Assembly (NCBI GenBank): GCA_039923455.1 | Contig: JBDTCS010000183.1 | Coordinates: forward strand, 1 to 5,761 | Length of the DNA: 5,761 nucleotides | DNA from: JBDTCS01 sp039923455 | GTDB lineage: Bacteria; Bacteroidota; Ignavibacteria; Palsa-1295 | Reading direction: 5' to 3' | In this document: in pieces, positions 1-5,600 of the stretch | How positions within the stretch are numbered: the stretch's first letter is position 1 | How the letters are laid out: the number at the start of each line of letters is the position of its first letter | The notes under the pieces: generated by a model | Database searches by the model: none | What the model was told of the DNA's origin: nothing | Seen by the model: the letters and a program-made list of their open reading frames with translations, nothing else | Program-made: the position numbers and the translations under genes

Positions 1-1653
1 TTCAGGTGCCCACCAATTTTTGAGATTACCTTGTGCATCCGATTTTGCACCTTCGTCGTCGAAGCCATGCGTCATCTCATGTCCGATGATTGCACCGATC
101 GCACCGTAGTTATATGCATCATCGACTGAGAGATCAAAGAACGGCGGCTGAAGAATCCCTGCCGGAAACACGATCTCGTTCATCGACGAATTGTAGTACG
201 CGTTGACTGTCGGCGGTGTCATCCCCCACTCGGTTCTATCGACCGGCTTTCCGATCTTTGCAAGCGTGCGATCGAACTCGAACTTGGATGCTCGAAATGA
301 ATTGAGCACAAACGGACCTTGATCGATCATAAGATTCGAGTAATCTCTCCAATGATCCGGATAGCCAACTTTTTGCATAAATGCATTCAGCTTCTCAAGT
401 GCTTTCACTCGCGTTGGCTCGCTGATCCAATCGAGATGTTCGAGGTCATCGTGCAACGCGTTTTTCAAATTTGCGATCATTTTCAACATGCCCGCTTTTG
501 CAGCAGGTGGGAAAGCAACTTTGACATACGCTTGTCCCAATGCTTCGCCGAGAGCCCCGTCCGTCGCGTGAAGCCTACGCTTCCAAAGTGGAAGTTGCGT
601 CTTCGCACCATAGAGCAACTGATAGAAGGCGAAATTCTCACGATCGAACTTCTGATCGAGACTGCGTGATACACGGAACAAAAGATGAATCGTGAAATAC
701 GTTTTCCAATCGCTGATCGAGCGCTGAGCAAGTAGCGTATCGAGCGTGCGCAGAAAATTCGGTTGGCCGACAATCACTTCGTTAACGGCCGGTGCGCCAA
801 TCTCTCTAAGATAGTTTGTCCAGGACCAATGCGACGTCATCGCAACAAGATCTGCGAGCAAAATATCATGATAGGTCGAATCGGGATCACGTTGTTCAAC
901 GAGCGTCATCGAGGCTTCGGCGAGTTTGGTCTCGAGTGCGAGCATCATCCTCGCGTTCGTAAAACTCTTTGCCGAATCAAGACCGGTCAGCATTTGCAGA
1001 TGTGCAGCATAGCGAAGATACGCCTCGCGAATCTCGACTGACTTCGGATCCTTCTTAAAATAATATTCGCGCTCCGGCAAACCGAGACCGCCTTGGTAGG
1101 CTACCGCAACCACCCGTGCGCTATTCTTTGCATCAACATCCGCACCGAAGCTGAACAATACATCGACTCCGATCCCGTGAAGCCGAGCAACCTCTTTCAA
1201 CAGATCATCCTGGGACTGAATACCGGCAATACGCAGCAACTCCGGCTTGACGGGAGTGTAACCGGCTTTAGCGAGCGCGACGGTATCCATCCCTGTCCCA
1301 TAATAATCACCGATCTTCTGCTGAATCGAGCCTTTTGGTGCGAGACCATTGCGGACATCCGCCCGAGCCTTGTCGAGTACTTCATGCAAAATGGACAGAT
1401 TGCGTTCGATGATCTCATCCCAATGCCCCCACTCGGAGTGATCATCCGGAATTGGATTCTTGTCGAGCCACCCTTGATTAGCGTATTTGTAGAAATCATC
1501 GCACGGCTTGCAGGTCGTGCTAAGTTCGCTGCGCTCAAATTTCTGCGCGTAAGAATTCGATGAGAGCAGGAGCACAAGTGACGCGATTGCGAAACCGATC
1601 ATTGCTCGAACGGAGAGCGAGCGCTGCTGAGATACCGTACTGCTAAGTGACAT
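1..1653 (-). CDS. M13 family zinc metallopeptidase (neprilysin/PepO-like), partial, C-terminus beyond left edge
   Basis: The frame is open from ATG at 1653 to base 1, giving 551 codons with no stop. M13 enzymes are single-domain zinc endopeptidases that cleave oligopeptides outside the cytoplasm. Visible are an N-terminal signal peptide (basic residues to R16, hydrophobic core about 19-31, likely cleavage after SYA at 36), the family's N-terminal motif around DDFYKYANQGWL (52-63), the substrate-binding NAYY (484-487), FPAGILQPPFF (496-506) and the zinc motif HEMTH (525-529) followed by GFDDEG. The NAYY-to-HExxH distance of 41 residues equals that of human neprilysin (N542 to H583). The third zinc ligand, a glutamate about 59 residues after the HExxH glutamate in the family, would lie off the window, so roughly 120-140 residues are missing. 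Start: no Shine-Dalgarno; the alternative ATG at 1602 would remove the basic n-region, so 1653 is preferred. Family assignment is very secure; substrate is unknown. Confidence 0.96.
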   Translation of the reverse strand, partial: MSLSSTVSQQRSLSVRAMIGFAIASLVLLLSSNSYAQKFERSELSTTCKPCDDFYKYANQGWLDKNPIPDDHSEWGHWDEIIERNLSILHEVLDKARADVRNGLAPKGSIQQKIGDYYGTGMDTVALAKAGYTPVKPELLRIAGIQSQDDLLKEVARLHGIGVDVLFSFGADVDAKNSARVVAVAYQGGLGLPEREYYFKKDPKSVEIREAYLRYAAHLQMLTGLDSAKSFTNARMMLALETKLAEASMTLVEQRDPDSTYHDILLADLVAMTSHWSWTNYLREIGAPAVNEVIVGQPNFLRTLDTLLAQRSISDWKTYFTIHLLFRVSRSLDQKFDRENFAFYQLLYGAKTQLPLWKRRLHATDGALGEALGQAYVKVAFPPAAKAGMLKMIANLKNALHDDLEHLDWISEPTRVKALEKLNAFMQKVGYPDHWRDYSNLMIDQGPFVLNSFRASKFEFDRTLAKIGKPVDRTEWGMTPPTVNAYYNSSMNEIVFPAGILQPPFFDLSVDDAYNYGAIGAIIGHEMTHGFDDEGAKSDAQGNLKNWWAPE

Positions 1654-1873
1654 GGCGGCTACGACAAAGTGGAATGAATCAATAATTTCACATCGGCAGA
1701 CCTACGTCCGACGCCGATCAGATGCAATAAAAACAACAGGCGCTTTCGCAATTGCGATTCGATAATAGCGCACTCGAAGATAGAAAGCTTCGGAAAGTTG
1801 TGACCGTATTGTAGAACGGGTTTTGTCCCTAATGTTTTCGGAAGTGCTCCAATGCCCCAGCTGGCGAGATAGT
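1654..1873. other. Intergenic gap between aldehyde dehydrogenase and M13 peptidase genes
   Basis: This 220-base stretch shows no credible reading frame. No hairpin followed by a T-tract is seen after the dehydrogenase stop, so read-through into the peptidase gene is possible. It contains a 12-base perfect palindrome (1746-1757) and a weak 6-bp inverted repeat, atcggc at 1692-1697 with gccgat at 1713-1718. On the minus strand a TACAAT hexamer (1808-1813) resembles a -10 box but has no matching upstream element. No promoter can be assigned with confidence. Confidence 0.6.
1746..1757. repeat. 12-bp perfect palindrome TCGCAATTGCGA
   Basis: The sequence reads identically on both strands and sits about 93 bases upstream of the M13 peptidase start, in the only gap before that gene. 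Its two-fold symmetry would suit a dimeric regulator, but no regulator gene is nearby and there is no second copy in the window. A regulatory role is a guess; the palindrome itself is a direct observation. Confidence 0.3.
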
Positions 1874-3298
1874 TCAGGCCTTCGTCACGAGTAGCTTGAG
1901 CTCCGACATTTCCCGCATTGCAAAGCGCACACCCTCGCGACCAAAACCAGAATCCTTCACACCTCCATAAGGCATCGTATCGATGCGAAAAGAATTAGAA
2001 TCATTCACGATGAGCGCTCCGAGTTCAAGCATCTCGAACGCTCGCTCGATCACTGCTGAATCGGAAGTGTATAGGCCGACTTGCAATCCATACTTGCTTC
2101 CATTTACGACACGAAATGCGTCTTCGATATCATCGAATGCTTCTATGTTTAGCGTCGGTGCAAATGCCTCTTCAGCAAAAAGCTTTGAATCATGCGATAC
2201 ATTCGTGAGTATCGTTGGCGTCACCCAATTCGGTGCGCGAAACTCCCCCGTGTGACGCACACCACCAAGGGCAATGGCTTCGGCTATCCACGTTTCAATC
2301 CGCTCGGCAGCTTGCGATGAGATCATCGACCCGACGGATGTTTTCTCATCCTTCGGATCGCCCACAACAATCTGTTTTGAAAACGCGATCATCTGCGCAA
2401 GCACTGCATCGAAGTATTTTCGCTTCACGAAAAGATTTTGCAAACCAATACATACTTGCCCCGCATAATTAAATGCAGAAGCGGTGAGCGTTGGAATCAG
2501 TGCATCGAGATCTTTTACACCATCCACTATCACCGCTCCGTTGCCGCCAAGTTCGAGCGTTACTTTTGCTTTTGTAGCAAGAGGTTTGAGCTTCCAACCA
2601 ACAAGCGCACTTCCGGTGAAGGAAAGCATCTTCACTCGCTCATCCCGTACGAGCAATTCGGCAACATCATTCTCGCACGGTACAATTGAGAGCGCACCAG
2701 CCACAAGACCAGCTTCCTGCAAAATTTCGGTTAGCAAAAAAGAAGTGAACGGAGTTTGCGGTGCCGGTTTAAGAATGATCGTATTTCCGGCAGCGATAGC
2801 AGGTGCGACTTTATGCGCGACAAGATTCAGCGGGAAATTAAATGGCGTCACACCCGCGATAACACCAAGCGGAAAATACCTATAGAATCCTGTTCTGCCG
2901 GTGCCTTGAAGTTTCTCCGGCATCTCGAGCATCTCGATCTCCGCAGGATCGAGTGCCGCATGGCTCGCAGCACGGAATGTAAACGCTGCACGATCGACCT
3001 CGACTCTGGATTGCCTGATAGGCTTGCCACACTCACGCGTGATCATCATCGCAAGTTCATCTCGACGTGCGGTGATTAGTGCTGAGGCTTGCAGAAGCAC
3101 ACTCGAACGCGTTTGATAGCTTTGTTTGCGAGTCGTTTGGAATGTCTTCTCAGCAACTTTGATTGCTTCAAGCATCTCCGCAGCATCCGCATACCGAAGC
3201 TTTCCCACGATCGATCCATCGAACGGATCGAAGATTGTTCGCTCGCCTGCGTTACCTGCCAAAACCGTATTCCCTACTCGTGGAGCTTTCGTTAGCAC
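1874..3298 (-). CDS. NAD(P)-dependent aldehyde dehydrogenase superfamily protein
   Basis: A 474-residue cytosolic enzyme, the normal length for the superfamily, which oxidises aldehydes to acids (or acyl-CoA in some branches). Catalytic residues are all present: N154 in TPFNFPLN, the general base E249 in LELGGN, and the nucleophile C283 in AGQVC. The E-to-C spacing is 34, as in classical ALDHs (268 to 302). K177-P178 of the cofactor site and the C-terminal PYGGVKDSGFGREG (443-456) are also seen. The TPFNFPLNLVAHKVAP and GQVCIxxQ signatures suggest the branch of ALDH21-like, y4uK-like and lactaldehyde/nonphosphorylating glyceraldehyde-3-phosphate dehydrogenases; the substrate cannot be read from sequence. 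The usual EExFGP motif is EEAFAP here (376-381). The start is GTG at 3298, with an in-frame TAA 24 bases upstream and no earlier ATG/GTG in between; there is no Shine-Dalgarno. The stop is TGA. The gene follows the upstream gene's terminator closely, so it is probably its own transcription unit. Confidence 0.95.
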   Translation of the reverse strand: MLTKAPRVGNTVLAGNAGERTIFDPFDGSIVGKLRYADAAEMLEAIKVAEKTFQTTRKQSYQTRSSVLLQASALITARRDELAMMITRECGKPIRQSRVEVDRAAFTFRAASHAALDPAEIEMLEMPEKLQGTGRTGFYRYFPLGVIAGVTPFNFPLNLVAHKVAPAIAAGNTIILKPAPQTPFTSFLLTEILQEAGLVAGALSIVPCENDVAELLVRDERVKMLSFTGSALVGWKLKPLATKAKVTLELGGNGAVIVDGVKDLDALIPTLTASAFNYAGQVCIGLQNLFVKRKYFDAVLAQMIAFSKQIVVGDPKDEKTSVGSMISSQAAERIETWIAEAIALGGVRHTGEFRAPNWVTPTILTNVSHDSKLFAEEAFAPTLNIEAFDDIEDAFRVVNGSKYGLQVGLYTSDSAVIERAFEMLELGALIVNDSNSFRIDTMPYGGVKDSGFGREGVRFAMREMSELKLLVTKA

Positions 3299-3314
3299 TA
3301 TCGTGATCGCGATA

Positions 3315-3322
3315 CAAAATTA
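3315..3322 (-). promoter_or_regulatory. Candidate FCB-type -7 promoter element (TAATTTTG) for the aldehyde dehydrogenase gene
   Basis: Read on the minus strand, the bases are TAATTTTG, an exact match to the Bacteroidota -7 consensus TAnnTTTG. They lie 16 bases before the GTG start at 3298. No TTTG-like -33 element is obvious, because that position falls within the terminator stem. If used, transcription would begin around 3311-3307 and leave a leader of only about 8-13 bases. The match is seen; its use as a promoter is inferred. Confidence 0.4.
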
Positions 3323-3362
3323 AAAGAGTCCGCTTAAGGGATGTGATTCCCTAAGCGGACTC
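3316..3362 (-). terminator. Strong intrinsic terminator after the T9SS cargo gene
   Basis: Arms at 3326-3341 and 3348-3362 are complementary over 15 base pairs with one bulged A and a 6-base loop (3342-3347). On the minus strand the stem is followed directly by TTTTAATTTT (3325-3316), the expected U-tract. The stem begins 41 bases after the TAA at 3406-3404, so it ends the transcript of the interrupted secreted-protein gene. On the plus strand no T-tract follows the stem, so it is directional toward the left. Confidence 0.93.
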
Positions 3363-3403
3363 AACACTATACTTGTGCTAAACGCTATGTGCGTTAGCTG
3401 AAA

Positions 3404-4207
3404 TTATTTGAGTAGTGTCATCGCTTTGCGAATTGTCTGCCCGTTCATGCGCAGTGCATAGAAGTATGTACCGCTTGCTAAGCCGCTCGCATCGAGTGTG
3501 ACGCTGTGCTGACCTGAAGTCTGCACTCCCGAAGCAAGTTCACGTACGATATTTCCGCGTGTATCATAGAGCGTAAGATCAGCGGTGCCGGTCTTATCAA
3601 GTGTGTAGCGAATCTCGGTGGATGGGTTGAATGGGTTTGGATAGTTCTGCTCGAGAGCAAAACCCTCTGCATGAACGCCCTCCACACCTGCGGGTGATCT
3701 GAACCAATCGAGCGAACTCTTAATGACCTGATTCTGATCGGAAGCAGCTACTAAATTCTCAAGACCAAATGCGAGATAGACGAGCCTTTCGTGACTATGT
3801 CCCTCCCAACGCAATCCGGCAAGTTGCGTCGTGCCTGTTCCGTAATAAAATATTGGCGTCGCACCCGAACCGGAGACAAGTTTGATTTCGTCGGGCTGAT
3901 TCACTTCAACCGCAGTAGGCGACATTGATAGCGGTCCGAGCGAACCACCGCTTACTACGTCACCACTCACGCCCGTGATAGTTAACGGGCCTGCGCTATC
4001 TTTTACGTAGGTGCACTTGAGATAGTCCGAAAGGAATTTCTTGTCGTTCGTTGCAACCGAACCGGCATCCGATAATCCGAATGCGATCTCACCGCCGTGT
4101 ACAAGAATGTGACCACCGGAATTGAGATACGCTGCGAGGCCTACCTTATCGTTACCATCAATTATGCCTTTGCCTGCGCCGAGCACGATCTCGCGAAATT
4201 CACTTGG
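3404..4207 (-). CDS. Downstream fragment: amidotransferase-like domain remainder plus T9SS type A sorting domain
   Basis: This is the in-frame continuation after the TAG, about 267 codons. It begins PSEFREI; the first start-like codon is GTG at 4186, which has no good ribosome-binding site and lies in the middle of a fold, so independent translation is unlikely. The segment AAYLNSGGHILVHGGEIAFGL and the later RLVYLAFGLENL followed by SLDWF are typical of the flavodoxin-like domain of secreted FCB proteins. The final 86 residues (DNA 3664-3407) start near NYPNPFNPSTEIRYTL, continue with DLTLYDTRGNIVREL and end in TIRKAMTLLK, the standard T9SS cargo signal. On its own this fragment has no signal peptide and so could not reach the T9SS translocon. 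Confidence 0.8.
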   Translation of the reverse strand, partial: PSEFREIVLGAGKGIIDGNDKVGLAAYLNSGGHILVHGGEIAFGLSDAGSVATNDKKFLSDYLKCTYVKDSAGPLTITGVSGDVVSGGSLGPLSMSPTAVEVNQPDEIKLVSGSGATPIFYYGTGTTQLAGLRWEGHSHERLVYLAFGLENLVAASDQNQVIKSSLDWFRSPAGVEGVHAEGFALEQNYPNPFNPSTEIRYTLDKTGTADLTLYDTRGNIVRELASGVQTSGQHSVTLDASGLASGTYFYALRMNGQTIRKAMTLLK

Positions 4208-4210
4208 CTA
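4208..4210 (-). other. In-frame amber (TAG) codon 411 inside a conserved domain
   Basis: Plus-strand cta at 4208-4210 reads TAG on the minus strand in the frame GGT TGG TAG CCA AGT. The codons on both sides belong to the same predicted domain. A single base change from CAG (Gln), GAG, AAG, TGG, TTG, TCG or TAC/TAT would restore a 678-residue protein. The base after the stop is C. The two terminal stops visible elsewhere in the window are TGA (dehydrogenase) and TAA (this gene), so no true terminal TAG is seen here. Confidence 0.9.
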
Positions 4211-5440
4211 CCAACCTGCCATCAGTGAACATTCGGAACCACTAAGCGGAACATATACTTCCGAAAGTGCATCAAGCGAACCCATCGTGTGAGAAGCTAC
4301 CGCGCTATCGCCAAACGTATCGACGAATGCGACACGAACATCCGGAGAAATAAATTTTACCGGGAAGCTGCTCTGTGTTCCATCAGCGGCTTTAACGGTT
4401 ACAATACCACTGGAGTAGGTGCCAGCACCTTTTGTGGCGGCAATGTTGATCGAAGTCTTATCGGCACTATTCAGATCTATGGACTGCGAATTCGTTGCGC
4501 TTGCACCATTGATCGTCACAGCCCATACATTTTTCGAGTTTGGCGCATAACTAACAGTATAGTGACCCGTCGCACTCGTGTTGTTGGTAAGTGAGAAGCT
4601 CATTGCGTTTGGCTCGGAGGTTCTCATTACGATCTTCGTGCCGGCAGTTGGTTGGAATTGAGTTGTTGGAAGAGAAGATGCTGCTTGCAACACTTCGTGA
4701 CTCGCAGCGTCGGTCTGGACGAATGCAACTTCATACATATTTGCTGCGACGTACGAAGCGTTGATCGGATAGGTGAACGTAAATGTTTTCGTATCACCAT
4801 TCTTGAGCGTGAACGGAGTGCCGAGATAATTCGGCATCATCGTGCGCATCGCATTAACATATTTTGGCTCGCCGTTCGGACCCTTCTTGTTCACTTCCGT
4901 CTCAACTGCGACTGTGCGCAAGAAAAGCTTTGTGTAATTCGAAATATCGCCGACGACTTTCACTGTCACATTCACTGTGACAGTTGTACCACTCACGGAA
5001 CGTGTGAGCGAAATATCGAGTGGGCTGAACTGCGTGATGCGAGAAAGCCATGCAGCCTCAAGCGGTGCCGTTGTAGATTGCGGGTTAAAGCTTGTCATGC
5101 CATCAAATACAACATCAGGCACTCCGCTGATAGCATAATAGGTTGCGACCCGATATTGATTATCGGTCTTGTCGTTGAGATACATCGGATCATCAGCGCC
5201 GGGCCAGTTCGGATGATACGCGATGTGAATCACATTGCCAACGTGTTGATTCAAAAATGTTTCGATGTATGGATTCGCTGTTGCACACGGCGGGCAGGAC
5301 CAATTGGTCCCCTCTTCCATAAGCACGGTGCGTGGCACAAGTTGCGCCGTTGCCGAATTCATATTTGCGACCTGTAATGAGAGCACGAGAGCGAATGCGA
5401 TCACGATCGATCGGTTCGTATTTTGTAGCAGTCTTTTCAT
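4208..5440 (-). CDS. Upstream part: exported thioredoxin-fold (Omp28-related) protein with CPPC motif
   Basis: This 410-residue reading frame starts with ATG at 5440. The signal peptide has a basic start (MKR), a hydrophobic core at 12-25 and a probable cleavage site after ATA at 30-32. The mature part opens with a strand, VLMEEGTNWS, then CPPC (49-52) at the start of a helix; AYHPNWPGADDPMY and GVPDVVFDG (106-114) follow, matching the thioredoxin-like domain of Omp28-related FCB proteins. Such domains are usually taken to be redox-active or derived from redox proteins in the cell envelope. Residues 150-365 look beta-rich (repeated T/S/V/N strands). The frame ends at TAG within the next domain, so this piece alone would enter the periplasm but lacks the sorting signal for surface export. 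No Shine-Dalgarno is present upstream. Confidence 0.88.
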   Translation of the reverse strand: MKRLLQNTNRSIVIAFALVLSLQVANMNSATAQLVPRTVLMEEGTNWSCPPCATANPYIETFLNQHVGNVIHIAYHPNWPGADDPMYLNDKTDNQYRVATYYAISGVPDVVFDGMTSFNPQSTTAPLEAAWLSRITQFSPLDISLTRSVSGTTVTVNVTVKVVGDISNYTKLFLRTVAVETEVNKKGPNGEPKYVNAMRTMMPNYLGTPFTLKNGDTKTFTFTYPINASYVAANMYEVAFVQTDAASHEVLQAASSLPTTQFQPTAGTKIVMRTSEPNAMSFSLTNNTSATGHYTVSYAPNSKNVWAVTINGASATNSQSIDLNSADKTSINIAATKGAGTYSSGIVTVKAADGTQSSFPVKFISPDVRVAFVDTFGDSAVASHTMGSLDALSEVYVPLSGSECSLMAGW

Positions 5441-5463
5441 AGTGGTTCTGTAATGAACAAAGA

Positions 5464-5476
5464 ATACCGAAGGTAT
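5464..5476 (-). repeat. Small hairpin ATACC-TTC-GGTAT in the leader
   Basis: A perfect 5-bp stem with a 3-base loop, directly next to a larger hairpin and 23 bases from the ATG at 5440. In RNA transcribed from the minus strand it would form close to the translation start. It is short enough to occur by chance. Confidence 0.35.
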
Positions 5477-5510
5477 GCGCGTCGGGTGTCAATCACACCC
5501 AGCCCCGCGC
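5477..5510 (-). repeat. Two-part hairpin in the leader of the T9SS cargo gene
   Basis: The outer arms gcgcg (5477-5481) and cgcgc (5506-5510) pair perfectly. After a small internal loop, inner arms gggtgt (5484-5489) and acaccc (5495-5500) pair around a 5-base loop. There is no T-tract, so it is not an intrinsic terminator. It could be a structured 5' leader or an operator; function is not shown by the sequence. Confidence 0.4.
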
Positions 5511-5535
5511 AGAATAATCCTATATTACTACGCAA
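5510..5535 (-). promoter_or_regulatory. Weak candidate promoter for the T9SS cargo gene
   Basis: On the minus strand TTG (5535-5533) is followed after 16 bases by TATTCTG (5516-5510), an imperfect version of the FCB -7 consensus TAnnTTTG. The spacing is a little short, and the predicted start of transcription would fall within the hairpin at 5477-5510. Listed as the best FCB-type candidate only. Confidence 0.2.
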
Positions 5536-5600
5536 TTTCTATCAGAATTATTCCGCAATTGTAGAAAAAGGGTTCCACCTCGAATTGACAGGGTGAAATT

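Larger units (their letters stand above)
3404..5440 (-). pseudogene. T9SS-exported thioredoxin-fold/amidotransferase-like protein, one frame interrupted by an in-frame TAG
   Basis: From ATG at 5440 to TAA at 3406-3404 there are 678 codons in one frame, all sense except codon 411, which is TAG. Domains in order: signal peptide (1-32), thioredoxin-like domain of the Omp28-related kind (about 35-150) with CPPC at 49-52 and the cis-proline motif GVPD at 106-109, beta-rich Ig-like regions (about 150-365), a flavodoxin-like domain resembling class I glutamine amidotransferases (about 368-585), and a T9SS type A sorting domain (593-678). The stop falls inside the flavodoxin-like domain, and the expected strand-helix order (VRVAFVD before; GLAAYLNSGGHILVHGG after) continues across it without a frame change. 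This argues for one gene carrying a nonsense change, a base-call error, or a read-through stop. The intact product would be exported across the outer membrane and anchored or released at the cell surface. Its biochemical role is unknown. Confidence 0.75.
5441..5600 (-). other. Non-coding leader upstream of the T9SS cargo gene
   Basis: I see no gene in the 321 bases from 5441 to the right edge. This first half is AT-richer and probably holds the promoter and 5' leader of the cargo gene. Two hairpins abut at 5464-5476 and 5477-5510. Promoter candidates are weak and compete: TTG at 5535-5533 paired with TATTCTG at 5516-5510, or a TACAAT hexamer at 5563-5558. The latter would place both hairpins wholly inside the transcript. 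Neither is convincing. Confidence 0.5.

Noticed and set aside
1093..1563. A 156-codon plus-strand frame and a 126-codon minus-strand frame (1197-1577)
   Set aside because: Both overlap the M13 peptidase, whose continuous frame carries the family motifs with correct spacing. The alternatives resemble no known protein.
1789..1843. Direct repeat TTCGGAA at 1789-1795 and 1837-1843
   Set aside because: Seven bases is too short to be significant in a 220-base gap, and no further copies are seen.
4184..4186. GTG at 4186 as the true start of a separate downstream gene
   Set aside because: It encodes a Val inside a strand of the amidotransferase-like domain, lacks a signal peptide after it, and is in the same frame as the upstream gene with only seven codons between it and the TAG. 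An interrupted single gene explains it better.
4208..4210. TAG as a pyrrolysine codon
   Set aside because: No Pyl biosynthesis or tRNA(Pyl) genes are visible, the protein is not a methylamine methyltransferase, and an ordinary nonsense change or base error is simpler.
4652..5377. A 241-codon open frame on the plus strand
   Set aside because: It lies wholly opposite the thioredoxin-fold gene, its translation is rich in Cys, Arg, His and Ile with no recognisable domain, and the minus-strand frame has a clear signal peptide and motifs. It is a shadow frame.
1808..5566. Shared 9-mer TTCTACAAT (minus strand) in two intergenic regions, at 1816-1808 and 5566-5558, as a common promoter
   Set aside because: The TACAAT core resembles a -10 box, but neither copy has a matching upstream element, and some shared 9-mer between two gaps of this size is not unlikely by chance.
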